DNA from: Phycisphaerales bacterium
GTDB lineage: Bacteria > Planctomycetota > Phycisphaerae > Phycisphaerales > SM1A02
Assembly (NCBI GenBank): GCA_022447205.1
Contig: JAKVBQ010000003.1
Span: 1-64,000 of the forward strand
Direction of reading: 5' to 3'
DNA length: 64,000 nt
The first letter of the stretch is position 1; each line of letters opens with the position of its first letter. The translations under genes were made by a program, and so were the position numbers. The notes below the pieces were generated by a model. That model was not told where the DNA came from. It saw only the letters and a program-made list of their open reading frames with translations, and ran no database searches. Positions 26,525 to 35,589 of this stretch are shown here, piece by piece.

Positions 26525-26759
26525 GTCTCGTTTCCATGTTCGTGGTCTGAAGATGCCACTCCTTTGCGCGAGAGTGGCTGCTTGGGATCGGCGGGGATAG
26601 ACCCGACTTCCACGAACCTCGATTCGTGGTCACGGTGACGCGTTCGTCGTGGAATCTCACCACGTTCCTGTCGCCAGCCGATCCATCCTGGAACTGCTCC
26701 AGGACGCGCGCAGCCTACCAGACGAGCGGATCACCGTGGAATCGTGCAGAATGGACCAC

Positions 26760-29468
26760 ATGAAACCGCCTCACGTTCAGACACGTGTTTTCCTGTTCGT
26801 TCTCCTTCTCCTTGGGCTCAAGACTTCCTCCTTCGCGACATCCGATGATGGCGGGTCCGGTCTTCTTGACTGGTCGGAGCTGCCTCCGGTTCCTGGAAAC
26901 GTCGGTTTCGCGGGTCCCTACGTCGGCCTGCTCGACGATCGACTGGTCGTGATCGGTGGGGCGAACTTCCCCACCACACCCCTGTGGACCGCTTCGAAAG
27001 CCTGGTACGGGGACATCCAGTACCTGACGCTCACGGATCCGGAGCCCGAATGGACCAGTTCGACCGCATCGATCGAGCCACGTGCCTACGGGATGTCCGT
27101 CTCCCACCCCGAGCTCGGACTCTTCCTGATCGGGGGCAGTGATGGCCTCCGGCACCATGCCGACGTCCGCCACCTTCCCTCATCAACCGCGATCACCGGG
27201 GAGGCCCCGTCCGGCCCCGTCACCCTGTCCTGTCCGATGCCGGAACCCGTCGCCTACGGTGCTGCGGTCCTGATCGGCGACATCGTCCATGTGGTCGGAG
27301 GCATACCTTCCCCCGATGCCGTCGAGGCCTCGCCCCGGATCCTTGCCCTTGATCTTCGTGCGGCACTGGCTGCCGAAGCGACCGGCGACTCGTTCGAATG
27401 GACCGAGCTCGATCCCATTCCCGGCGGTTCAGGAAGGATGTTGTCGGTTGTCGGCACCCACGGTGGTGCGCTCCACGTCTTTGGTGGTTGTTCACTGGCT
27501 GAGGGTGACGACGGAAGGCCGGTTCGAACCTACCTGACCGACTGCTGGCGGCATGATCCTTCCGCGGCTCCCGGTTCCCGATGGATCGGGCTCGCTTCGA
27601 TGCCCCGCCCCGCGGTCGCCGCACCCGGCCCCGCGATGAACCTGGGCGAATCCTTCCTGGCCATCGTCGGGGGGGATGACGGCACGAACGCGACCAGAAT
27701 CGACCAGCTCCGTGATGCCCACCCCGGCTTCCCGGACGACCTCCTCGCCTATCACGTCATCACCGACGAATGGACTGCACGTGTCGGTTTTCCGAGGGAC
27801 CCCGGGCCCGATCCCGCGAATGATCCCAATGCCGGTGCCCTGCCACCCGTGACCACTGGTGTGGTCGAGTGGAACGGTTCGTTCATCATCCCGACCGGTG
27901 AGGTCCGACCGCGCGTTCGCACGCCCCGGACCTGGCAGGTCACTCCACGGTTCGAGGCACCTCGGTTCTCGACCCTCGACTGGATCACGCTCGGCGGCTA
28001 CCTCCTGATCCTGGTGCTCATGGGGATCTACTTCGCTCGCCGTGAGAATTCGACCGAGGACTTCTTCCTTGCCGGGCGCCGGATTCCGTGGTGGGCCGCG
28101 GGCATCTCGATCTTCGCCACCCAGCTCAGTGCGATCACCTTCATGGCGATACCCGCCAAGAGCTATGCCTCCGACTGGACCTACTTCATCCAGAGCATGG
28201 GGATCTTCGCGATGGCTCCCGTCGTCGCCTACCTGTTCCTCCCCTTCTTCCGACGTCTCGACGTCACCACCGCCTATGAATACCTCGAGCACCGCTTCTC
28301 GGTCGGGATCCGGCTCTTCGGCAGTGCCCAGTACCTGCTCTTCCAGTTCGGTCGGATGGCGGTGGTCGTCTACCTGCCCGCTCTCGCGCTTTCCGCGGTC
28401 ACCGGGTTCGATGTCCATGCCAGCATCCTCATCATGGGGGTCCTCTGCATCTTCTATACGGTGCTTGGCGGCATGGAGGCCGTCATCTGGTCCGACGTGA
28501 TGCAGGCGGTCGTCCTTCTTGGCGGCGCGGTCCTCATCGTCCTGGCCTGTGCCTCCGGGGTCGAAGGCGGCATGCCCGAGCTGTTCCAACGCGCGGATGA
28601 CGCAGGGCGACTGAGACTGGCGAACCTCGATGCCGGGTGGGATTTCGCACAGGCATCACTCCCCGTCGTGATCCTCGGGGGGATCTTCATCAACCTGGTC
28701 CCCTATGCCTCGGACCAGTCGGTCGTCCAGAGGTATCTCACCACCCGGGACGAACGAGCCGCACGCAAGGCGATCTGGTTCGGTGGCATCCTTGCCATTC
28801 CCGCCTCGATCCTCTTCTTCGCGATCGGCTCCGCACTCTTCGGCTTCTACGACGCCAACCCCGAGCGCCTGGTACCGCTCGAGAAGACCGACCAGATCCT
28901 TCCCTGGTTCCTGGTCAACGAGATTCCCTCCGGACTCGCTGGCCTGGTCATCGCCGGCATCTTCGCAGCGGCGATGTCGAGCCTCGATTCCAGCATGAAC
29001 TCCTCCGCGACCGCCCTCGTCACCGACTTCTACCGTCGGTTCGTTCCCTCGAGGGAGGAGCGACACTACCTCCGCCTGGCCAGGTTCCTGACCATCGTGC
29101 TCGGCTGCATCGGCACCGCGGTCGCGCTGGTGATGGCCTCCTTCAGCGCGCAAGGCATCTTCGACCAGTGGCTCCAGATCGTGGGCCTCTTCGCCGGGGG
29201 ACTCTGCGGCCTCTTCGTCCTGGGGATCTTCACTCGAAGGACCGGTGCAGGGAGTGCCGTGGTCGGGATCCTGGTGAGCGTGCTGGTGCTGGTCTACGTC
29301 AGGAACTTCACTTCGATCAACGGACTCACCTATGCCGCCTTCGGTGTGCTGACCTGCGTCATTGCAGGATGGTTGGCGGGATTCGTGCTGCCCGGCCGAA
29401 GAGACTTGAGCGGGCTGACCCTTCAGACCCTCGGTGAAACCGGTCCGACCGGGAGTGACGTGCCATGA
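26760..29468 (+). CDS. Kelch (mutarotase-like) - sodium/solute symporter fusion
   Basis: The 902-residue protein has a signal peptide and an N-terminal kelch beta-propeller (about 35-395; RLVVIGGANFPTTPLW, GLFLIGGSDG, VHVVGGIPSPDA). This is the cyclically permuted mutarotase type related to N-acetylneuraminate epimerase. A sodium:solute symporter domain of about 13 helices follows (TLGGYLLILVLMGIYFARR; DFFLAGRRIPWW; ATQLSAITFMAIPAKSY). The propeller would face the periplasm and present the correct sugar anomer to the transporter. Sialic-acid-like or other amino sugars are the likely substrate. It is the first gene of an operon: its stop overlaps the next start as ATGA. Confidence 0.88.
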   Translation: MKPPHVQTRVFLFVLLLLGLKTSSFATSDDGGSGLLDWSELPPVPGNVGFAGPYVGLLDDRLVVIGGANFPTTPLWTASKAWYGDIQYLTLTDPEPEWTSSTASIEPRAYGMSVSHPELGLFLIGGSDGLRHHADVRHLPSSTAITGEAPSGPVTLSCPMPEPVAYGAAVLIGDIVHVVGGIPSPDAVEASPRILALDLRAALAAEATGDSFEWTELDPIPGGSGRMLSVVGTHGGALHVFGGCSLAEGDDGRPVRTYLTDCWRHDPSAAPGSRWIGLASMPRPAVAAPGPAMNLGESFLAIVGGDDGTNATRIDQLRDAHPGFPDDLLAYHVITDEWTARVGFPRDPGPDPANDPNAGALPPVTTGVVEWNGSFIIPTGEVRPRVRTPRTWQVTPRFEAPRFSTLDWITLGGYLLILVLMGIYFARRENSTEDFFLAGRRIPWWAAGISIFATQLSAITFMAIPAKSYASDWTYFIQSMGIFAMAPVVAYLFLPFFRRLDVTTAYEYLEHRFSVGIRLFGSAQYLLFQFGRMAVVVYLPALALSAVTGFDVHASILIMGVLCIFYTVLGGMEAVIWSDVMQAVVLLGGAVLIVLACASGVEGGMPELFQRADDAGRLRLANLDAGWDFAQASLPVVILGGIFINLVPYASDQSVVQRYLTTRDERAARKAIWFGGILAIPASILFFAIGSALFGFYDANPERLVPLEKTDQILPWFLVNEIPSGLAGLVIAGIFAAAMSSLDSSMNSSATALVTDFYRRFVPSREERHYLRLARFLTIVLGCIGTAVALVMASFSAQGIFDQWLQIVGLFAGGLCGLFVLGIFTRRTGAGSAVVGILVSVLVLVYVRNFTSINGLTYAAFGVLTCVIAGWLAGFVLPGRRDLSGLTLQTLGETGPTGSDVP

Positions 29469-30472
29469 TCTCGGAAGCTCTTGATACCGCGCTTGACGCG
29501 ACCGCACTCAGCGGGTCATTCGTCCGGCGGAGGCGAAACGAGATCGGTGACGAAGACATCCTCGTCAAGGAGGACGACAGTCCGGTCACGATCGTCGACA
29601 TCGCGGCACAGGTCCTCATGCGGCTGCACATCGAGGAGGATGTCCGAGTGCCCGCCCTGCCGATGTGCGGCGAGGAGTCTCCGGAGACCCTGCTGGCTTC
29701 CGATGCCGATCGATTCCGTTCCAGGGTCCTTGAACTCGTCCAGTCGGAGAAGCCCTCCATAGGCGAGGCGGAGATGATCGCCCTCCTCGAGCGCGGCTCG
29801 CATCGACCCGAGCCCGGATCGGGCCCGACCTGCTGGATCTGTGATCCCATCGACGGAACCCGCCGCTACCTTTCGGGCCACCGGTACTCCAGCTGTCTCG
29901 CACTGCTTCTCGATGGCGAACTCACTTGCGGTGCGATCGCCTGCCCCGATCTCGGCCACGATCCATCCGATCCCGTCACTGAACCCTCCGATACAGGTTC
30001 CCTCTACTGTGCCAGCCTGGGTGGAGGAGCTCATGTGATCGTCGGGCTCGACGAAGGCAGTGCAGGGCGGCGAACCCGACTCACGCTTCCCGAACGACGG
30101 GAGGGCGATCAGGTCATCAGGGTCGCGCGTTCCGTCGGGGCCTCCGGCCTGCGGCCGAGCCATGTCTGGGAAGGGCTCGAAGCCAATGGGGGGATTCTCG
30201 AGATCGTCCACATCGACAACCAGTGCAAGTACGTCGCGCTGGCCACCAACCGCGTGGACTGCATCTACCAGCACGCCGGGGCACCCGATGCCGAGCCGTC
30301 ATGCATCTGGGATTTCGCCCCGGGGGTTCTGCTTGCGTCGGAGGCCGGCGCGGAAGTCCTTGATCGGGACGGTCGCTCGTTCGATTTCAACCAGGGGGCG
30401 ACCCTCCTCTCCAACCGAGGCCTTGCCGCCAATGGTCCGGGAATTCGCGGATTCTTCTCGACCGTTGGCTGA
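29465..30472 (+). CDS. HAL2/CysQ-type 3'(2'),5'-bisphosphate nucleotidase, divergent copy
   Basis: The 335-residue protein belongs to the inositol monophosphatase superfamily. It keeps DDSPVTIVDIAAQ, the metal-ligand MCGEES and DPIDGTRRYLSG motifs, and the C-terminal WDFAPG. The order follows HAL2, which hydrolyses PAP (adenosine 3',5'-bisphosphate) to AMP. The segment after DPIDGT reads RRYLSGHRYSSC, not the usual KGFLRGxQFA, so its substrate may differ from that of the next gene. It overlaps the transporter gene by four bases and precedes a second HAL2-type gene. Confidence 0.82.
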   Translation: MISEALDTALDATALSGSFVRRRRNEIGDEDILVKEDDSPVTIVDIAAQVLMRLHIEEDVRVPALPMCGEESPETLLASDADRFRSRVLELVQSEKPSIGEAEMIALLERGSHRPEPGSGPTCWICDPIDGTRRYLSGHRYSSCLALLLDGELTCGAIACPDLGHDPSDPVTEPSDTGSLYCASLGGGAHVIVGLDEGSAGRRTRLTLPERREGDQVIRVARSVGASGLRPSHVWEGLEANGGILEIVHIDNQCKYVALATNRVDCIYQHAGAPDAEPSCIWDFAPGVLLASEAGAEVLDRDGRSFDFNQGATLLSNRGLAANGPGIRGFFSTVG

Positions 30473-30586
30473 GCAGATCACCATGTTTTGCCGATCAGGG
30501 ATAGAGACCTTTTCAATCCCTCTTCGTCCGGGCATTCTGAACCGCTCACCCGAACGATGTGGACCCGATCACGGAGCCGAGCGAGC

Positions 30587-31606
30587 ATGTCGTCCTCCAG
30601 AACCGAACTCATGAACCATGCACGGGAGGCGATCACCGCGGCTTCGAACGTCGTGGCATCGCTCGTGGACGATCTCGAACGAATCAGGACGATCACCAAG
30701 GATGACAGGAGTCCCGTCACCATCGCCGACTTCGCCGCCCAGGCGGTGGTCGGTCTCATGCTTCGCGGCTGCGGAGTGGATGACATGGTCGGTGAGGAGG
30801 ATGCGAGCCGACTGCGAGAGGATGAAGCGGTTCGGAACGAAGTCGTCTGTGCAGTGCATCGAGCTCTTCCGGACGCCACCACCGATGACGTGCTTTCGGC
30901 CATCGATGGCGGGGACCATCAAGGCGGTCCCGACGGACTGTTCTGGACCCTGGACCCGATCGACGGCACCAAGGGGTTTCTCCGTGGGGGCCAGTTCGCA
31001 CTCGCGCTCGCCTTGATCGACCATGGGACCGTGGTCATGGGGCTCATGGGTTGCCCGCACTGGGGCGTGCACTCGGATCCCAGTGGCGGTTCGGTCCGGA
31101 AGCCGGGTTCGATCTGTGCCGCTCTGCTCGGTGAAGGAACCAGGTCCTGGGTGATCGGCGAGGACCATGCAGAAGCGTCGGAGCTTCGTGTCGCATCCTG
31201 GGATGACGGTGATCCCATCCGGACCTGCGAGTCGGTGGAATCCGCACACACCAGCCATGACTGGAGTGCGAGGATCGTCGAAGCCTTCTCCGGCCATGAG
31301 GCGGTCCGTCTCGACAGCCAGACCAAGTATGCGGTCGTCGCATCCGGTGCGTCGGATGCCTATCTCAGGCTGCCGACCCGACCCGGTTACATCGAACGCA
31401 TCTGGGATCATGCCGCCGGCTCCCTGGTGGCGACCGAAGCGGGAGCCGTGGTGACCGACATCACCGGAGCCGACCTCGACTTCTCGCACGGACGAGGCCT
31501 GGAAAGGAATCGTGGCGTGGTCTGCGCCTCCCCGACCGTTCATGCCAGATTGATCGAACGGATCGCGGAGCTCGAGGCGATTGATGGGACGGGTGGCGGT
31601 ACATGA
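30587..31606 (+). CDS. HAL2-type PAP phosphatase (3'(2'),5'-bisphosphate nucleotidase)
   Basis: This 339-residue copy is much closer to canonical HAL2: KDDRSPVTIADFAAQ, MVGEEDAS, LDPIDGTKGFLRGGQFALALALI and the C-terminal IWDHAAG. It should convert PAP, the by-product of sulfotransferases and PAPS reductase, to AMP and phosphate. The start is uncertain: ATG at 30587 (used here), ATG at 30611, or upstream codons back to 30488. The stop overlaps the SLC13 permease start as ATGA. The operon context (sulfate permease, ATP sulfurylase, APS kinase) supports a role in PAPS turnover. Confidence 0.88.
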   Translation: MSSSRTELMNHAREAITAASNVVASLVDDLERIRTITKDDRSPVTIADFAAQAVVGLMLRGCGVDDMVGEEDASRLREDEAVRNEVVCAVHRALPDATTDDVLSAIDGGDHQGGPDGLFWTLDPIDGTKGFLRGGQFALALALIDHGTVVMGLMGCPHWGVHSDPSGGSVRKPGSICAALLGEGTRSWVIGEDHAEASELRVASWDDGDPIRTCESVESAHTSHDWSARIVEAFSGHEAVRLDSQTKYAVVASGASDAYLRLPTRPGYIERIWDHAAGSLVATEAGAVVTDITGADLDFSHGRGLERNRGVVCASPTVHARLIERIAELEAIDGTGGGT

Positions 31607-33432
31607 CCATGGAGATGTGGATCACGCTCGGTGTCCTCTGTCTCCTCGTGGGGTTTCTCCTCTTCACGAGGGTCGGAACCGATGTCGCCGTGGTCGGCTC
31701 GCTCGTCCTGCTCATGCTCTTCGGAATCATCTCCACCGAGGATGCCGTGCTCGGTTTCGTGAAGGACGGCCCCCTGATGATCGGAGGGTTGTTCGTGGTC
31801 GCCGCCGGCATGCGCGAAACCGGTGCCATCGAACGGCTGGCGAAGGTCCTGCTCGGTCGTCCGAAATCACTGATCAGTGCGCAGTTCAGACTCATGGCTC
31901 CGGTGGGCGTGCTCAGCGGGTTCATGAACACCACGCCGATCGTCGCGATGTACCTTCCCATCGTGTCCGACTGGGCACGTCGGATGAGGCTGAGCCCCTC
32001 CAGGCTCTACATGCCTCTTTCGTTCGCCGGGATCCTCGGGGGCCAGCTGACGCTCGTCGGGACCGCCTCGAATCTCGTGGTGATGACCGAATACGTCCCC
32101 TGGATAGCGACTCCCGCCGCGGATTGGGCACGGGAACTCGGATCATCCGCCCTTTCCAGCGAGGCGGAATTCTGGGGTGTCGCCGTCACCGGCATTCCTG
32201 CGTGCATTCTGGGCATGGTCTTCATCGCGTTCTTCTCGAGGTGGCTGCTGCCCGACCGGATCAAGGTGAAGGATGTCGCGAAGGATGCTCGACGATATGA
32301 GGTCGTCATGCGTGTCGAACCCAGTTCCCCCATCGTGGGTTCGACCATCGAGGCGGCCGGACTTCGATCACTTCCCGGCCTGTATCTCTTCGGCATAGAG
32401 CGTGACGGCAACATCCTGCATGCGGTCGGCGCGGACGAGGTTCTGAGGTCCGACGATCGACTGATGTTCGCGGGGATCCTCGAGTCGGTGGTCGATCTTC
32501 GACGAATCCGAGGACTCGTTCCCGCGGAAGGTGATTCCGGGCTCGAACCGGATCGGCGTGTGCTGGTCGAGGCGGTCGTCTCCTCCGATGCGCCGTTCAT
32601 CGGATCGACGGTCAGGGAATCCCGATTCCGTTCGACCTACGGGGCGGCGATCATCGGTGCGTTCAGGAGCGGGGAGCGCCTCCCGGGGAAGATCGGCGAT
32701 CTTCGCCTGAAGCCCGGAGACACCCTGTTGCTCGATGCCGGTGTGCAGTTCACTCCGACTCACAGGGACAGTCCCGACTTCTACCTTGTTTCAACCGTCA
32801 GCGGGACCCAGGCCGTCAAGCATGAGCGCGCATGGGTCGCATGCCTGATCCTCATCCTGCTCATCATCGGATTGATGACCGCCGACACCACCGGATTGAG
32901 TCGGGTTCTCGTGGTCTGGCTGGCGGCACTGGCGATGATCGGCACTCGATGCGTCAATGGCGGACGTGGACGATCCTCCATCAACTGGCAGGTGCTCCTG
33001 ACCATCGGCGGTGCGATCGGTCTTGGTGCCGCCGTCAAGGAATCCGGCCTGTCGGCCTACGCGGCGTCCGCATTCCTCGATTTCGTCACGATGTTCGGTG
33101 AGTCACCGCGGCTGGTCCTCTTCTCGATGATCATTGCGACATCCCTCCTCGCGCAGCTCATCACGAACTACGCCTCCGCCACGATCATGTTCACGGTGGC
33201 GATGTCGGCGGCGGAGATGCTTGGTCTTCGCCCCGAGCCGTTCGTCTTCGCGTTGATGGCCGGAGCCGGTTGCAACTTCCTGTCGCCGCTCTCCTACCAG
33301 ACCAATCTGATGGTCTATGGTCCCGGTGGTTATCGGTTCACCGATTTCGCCCGACTGGGGGTGCCCCTGCTCCTGATCGTGTCGATCACCGCGACCGCCT
33401 TGATCCCCCTGGTATTCCCCTTCGAGGGCTGA
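31603..33432 (+). CDS. SLC13 family permease with two RCK-C domains, probable sulfate uptake
   Basis: The 609-residue membrane protein has the divided SLC13 transporter fold: N-terminal helices with MNTTPIVAMYLPIV and LGGQLTLVGTASNLVV, and C-terminal helices with ITNYASATIMFTVAM and FLSPLSYQTNLMVYGPG. In between (about 220-405) lie two cytoplasmic TrkA-C/RCK-C regulatory domains. This architecture is common in bacterial and algal sulfate permeases. Translation is coupled to the PAP phosphatase by a four-base overlap, and ATP sulfurylase follows, so sulfate is the most likely substrate. Dicarboxylate cannot be excluded from sequence alone. Confidence 0.85.
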   Translation: MTMEMWITLGVLCLLVGFLLFTRVGTDVAVVGSLVLLMLFGIISTEDAVLGFVKDGPLMIGGLFVVAAGMRETGAIERLAKVLLGRPKSLISAQFRLMAPVGVLSGFMNTTPIVAMYLPIVSDWARRMRLSPSRLYMPLSFAGILGGQLTLVGTASNLVVMTEYVPWIATPAADWARELGSSALSSEAEFWGVAVTGIPACILGMVFIAFFSRWLLPDRIKVKDVAKDARRYEVVMRVEPSSPIVGSTIEAAGLRSLPGLYLFGIERDGNILHAVGADEVLRSDDRLMFAGILESVVDLRRIRGLVPAEGDSGLEPDRRVLVEAVVSSDAPFIGSTVRESRFRSTYGAAIIGAFRSGERLPGKIGDLRLKPGDTLLLDAGVQFTPTHRDSPDFYLVSTVSGTQAVKHERAWVACLILILLIIGLMTADTTGLSRVLVVWLAALAMIGTRCVNGGRGRSSINWQVLLTIGGAIGLGAAVKESGLSAYAASAFLDFVTMFGESPRLVLFSMIIATSLLAQLITNYASATIMFTVAMSAAEMLGLRPEPFVFALMAGAGCNFLSPLSYQTNLMVYGPGGYRFTDFARLGVPLLLIVSITATALIPLVFPFEG

Positions 33433-33545
33433 ATCGACCATGAAACGTGCCCTCGGGTGCCTCGGATCACGTTTCCTCCGGAGGCGGACGATCCACCACG
33501 CATGATCTTCGGAACGTGAGCCCGCATGGACATGGTTCGTGCAGG

Positions 33546-33574
33546 TTGCTTCCGTTCTGGGCAATCGCTAGCAT
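33546..33574 (+). promoter_or_regulatory. Candidate sigma70-type promoter of sat-cysC
   Basis: TTGCTT (33546-33551) and TAGCAT (33569-33574) are separated by 17 bases in the 207-base gap between the permease and ATP sulfurylase. The expected transcript leader is about 60 bases. The gap also holds an 8-base inverted repeat (GAAACGTG/CACGTTTC) just after the permease stop. Confidence 0.35.
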
Positions 33575-33639
33575 TGTTCCCTTGCTCATTGAACGAGGTT
33601 TTGCGGTGAAATCCGCGCGAAACGAAGGGATTGAACCGT

Positions 33640-34833
33640 ATGTCACGGTCGTCATTGATCGAGCCGAATGGTGGCACTCTCGTTGACCGGATGGTCACGG
33701 GTGCCGAACGTGATCAGCTGTCCGGAAAGGCTGGCTCGCTGCCCGCCATTCATCTCAGCGACAAGCAGGCCTGCGATCTCGAGATGATCGCGATCGGGGC
33801 ATTCAGTCCGCTGGAAGGCTTCGTCGGCAAGGAGGATTTCGAGAGCATCTGCACCCGGATGCGGCTTGCCAACGGTGTCGTCTGGCCGATTCCGATCACC
33901 CTTGCGGTCGATGATGCGGTGAAGGCGACCCTGGCCGCCGGTTCACAGGCCGCTCTCTACCACCCTGACGGAACCCTTCTCGCCGTCATCGACGTCGAGG
34001 AGATCTATCCCCACGACAAGAAGCTCGAGATCCCGAACGTCTTCCGGACCGAGGACGAGGCACACCCCGGTGTCGCTGCGGTCATGGCCGAGGGCGACTG
34101 GCTGGTCGGTGGTCCGATCCATGTCCTGACCGTCACCCCTGAAAACGAGCCGGGCGAACAGTTCACCGAGCACCGACTTTCCCCGAGCATGACTCGCGAG
34201 GCCTTCGACAAGAACGGCTGGAAGACCATCGCTGCGTTCCAGACCAGGAACCCCATCCACCGCGCCCACGAGTACCTGTGCAAGTGCTCGCAGGAGATCT
34301 GCGACGGTCTGCTGATCCACCCGCTGGTCGGTGAGACCAAGCCCGGGGACATTCCCGCGGACGTCCGGATGGACTGCTACACGACGATCATCGAGCACTA
34401 CTTCGTCGACGAACGGACCATGCTTTCGGTGATGCCTGCGGCCATGCGCTACGCGGGCCCCCGTGAAGCCGTCCTCCATGCACTCGTTCGCCAGAACTAC
34501 GGGGTGTCCCACTTCATCGTCGGCCGTGATCATGCCGGTGTCGGTGACTACTACGGGACCTACGACGCACAGAACATCTTCGATGAGTTCGAGCCGGGCG
34601 AGATCGGTGTGATTCCCCTGAAGTTCGAACACGCCGCCTTCAGCATCAAGGCGCAGGGCATGGTCTCCGCGAAGACCTTCCCCAAGCTCGAGGGCGACCA
34701 GATCTTCCTGTCCGGCACCAAGGTCCGGGAGATGCTCGCACGCGGGGAGCGACCCCCGAAGGAATTCTCTCGCGAGGAGGTCGCCGACGTCCTCATCAAG
34801 TGGGCCACCAGTGAAGTCGGGGCAGGCGCCTGA
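33640..34833 (+). CDS. sat: Sulfate adenylyltransferase (ATP sulfurylase), Sat type
   Basis: Sat joins sulfate and ATP to give APS and pyrophosphate. The 397-residue protein has the Sat/PUA-like N-terminal domain (FSPLEGFVGKEDF) and catalytic motifs QTRNPIHRAHEYL and GRDHAGVGDYYG (HxxH type), with the C-terminal FLSGTKVREML. It is the homo-oligomeric Sat form, not the CysDN form. I chose the ATG at 33640 with AAGGGA nine bases upstream; an in-frame TTG at 33631 overlaps that site. cysC follows after 58 bases. No APS or sulfite reductase is nearby, so the pathway here points to PAPS. Confidence 0.95.
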   Translation: MSRSSLIEPNGGTLVDRMVTGAERDQLSGKAGSLPAIHLSDKQACDLEMIAIGAFSPLEGFVGKEDFESICTRMRLANGVVWPIPITLAVDDAVKATLAAGSQAALYHPDGTLLAVIDVEEIYPHDKKLEIPNVFRTEDEAHPGVAAVMAEGDWLVGGPIHVLTVTPENEPGEQFTEHRLSPSMTREAFDKNGWKTIAAFQTRNPIHRAHEYLCKCSQEICDGLLIHPLVGETKPGDIPADVRMDCYTTIIEHYFVDERTMLSVMPAAMRYAGPREAVLHALVRQNYGVSHFIVGRDHAGVGDYYGTYDAQNIFDEFEPGEIGVIPLKFEHAAFSIKAQGMVSAKTFPKLEGDQIFLSGTKVREMLARGERPPKEFSREEVADVLIKWATSEVGAGA

Positions 34834-34891
34834 CTCCAGGTCCCAGGTCCCACGTACCAGTCAACGTCAGATTCGGAGCACATGTAGAGCA

Positions 34892-35503
34892 ATGGCCGAT
34901 CAGGTAGCAACCAACATCACGTGGCACGAAGGCGATGTCACTCCCGAAATGCGGAAGGACAACATGGGACAGCAGGGCGCGACCCTCTGGCTCACCGGCC
35001 TTTCCGCCAGCGGCAAGAGCACGGTCGCCATGGCCCTCGAGAAGATGCTTCTCGCTCGAGGCAGGCATGCGTACTGCCTCGATGGCGACAACATCCGCCA
35101 TGGATTGAACAAGAACCTCGGATTCTCAGCGGAAGATCGCGCCGAGAACATCCGGCGCATCGGAGAGGTCACGAAGCTCTTCGCGGATTCCGGAATGATC
35201 TCGATCAACAGCTTCATCAGTCCCTACCGAGTGGATCGTGACAATGCACGTGCGGTGCATGCCGAGTCGAACATTCCGTTCTTCGAGGTCTACGTCGCCT
35301 GCCCGCTCGATGAGGCCGAGAAGCGTGACCCCAAGGGCCTCTACAAGAAGGCACGTGCCGGGGAGATCAAGGGTTTCACCGGAATCGATGACCCATACGA
35401 GGAGCCCGAGTCCGCGGAGATCGTCCTGAACACGCACGAGCAGACCGTCGAGGAGAGCGCACTGGCACTCCTGAAGATGCTCGAGGACCAGGGCATCGTC
35501 TGA
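34892..35503 (+). CDS. cysC: Adenylylsulfate (APS) kinase
   Basis: CysC phosphorylates APS to PAPS. The 203-residue protein has the P-loop GLSASGKS (36-43), the LDGDNIRHGLNKNLGFS segment that binds APS, a SFISPYRVDRDNAR block and the FTGIDDPYEEPESAEI lid region. Length and motifs are normal. The ATG at 34892 is used; the frame is open back into the sat end but lacks coding features. With Sat it completes sulfate activation. The product can serve the sulfotransferase-like protein at 5484 or others elsewhere. A long hairpin lies 43 bases after the stop. Confidence 0.95.
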   Translation: MADQVATNITWHEGDVTPEMRKDNMGQQGATLWLTGLSASGKSTVAMALEKMLLARGRHAYCLDGDNIRHGLNKNLGFSAEDRAENIRRIGEVTKLFADSGMISINSFISPYRVDRDNARAVHAESNIPFFEVYVACPLDEAEKRDPKGLYKKARAGEIKGFTGIDDPYEEPESAEIVLNTHEQTVEESALALLKMLEDQGIV

Positions 35504-35545
35504 TCCGGGCCTGCGTCGCACCCGCGCAAGCCAGCAATCATTTCC

Positions 35546-35589
35546 TGCGCACCCGGGATCCGCCATGTTCGTCGGATCCCGGGTGCGCA
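35546..35589 (+). terminator. Perfect 17-bp hairpin after cysC, probable terminator
   Basis: A 17-base left arm (35546-35562) pairs without mismatch with 35573-35589 around a 10-base loop. The stem is very GC-rich (GCGCACCCGGGATCCG core). It lies 43 bases after the cysC stop. There is no thymine run after the stem, so it may act as a roadblock or mRNA 3'-end stabiliser instead of a classical intrinsic terminator. Confidence 0.6.

Noticed and set aside
33443-33485. Inverted repeat GAAACGTG/CACGTTTC and palindrome CCTCCGGAGG after the permease
   Set aside because: An 18-base loop, short stem and no T run; termination cannot be supported.
33672-33687. TGGCAC-N5-TTGAC, resembling a sigma54 -24/-12 site
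   Set aside because: It lies inside the sat coding sequence, about 30 bases after the start codon, and misses the conserved C of TTGC.
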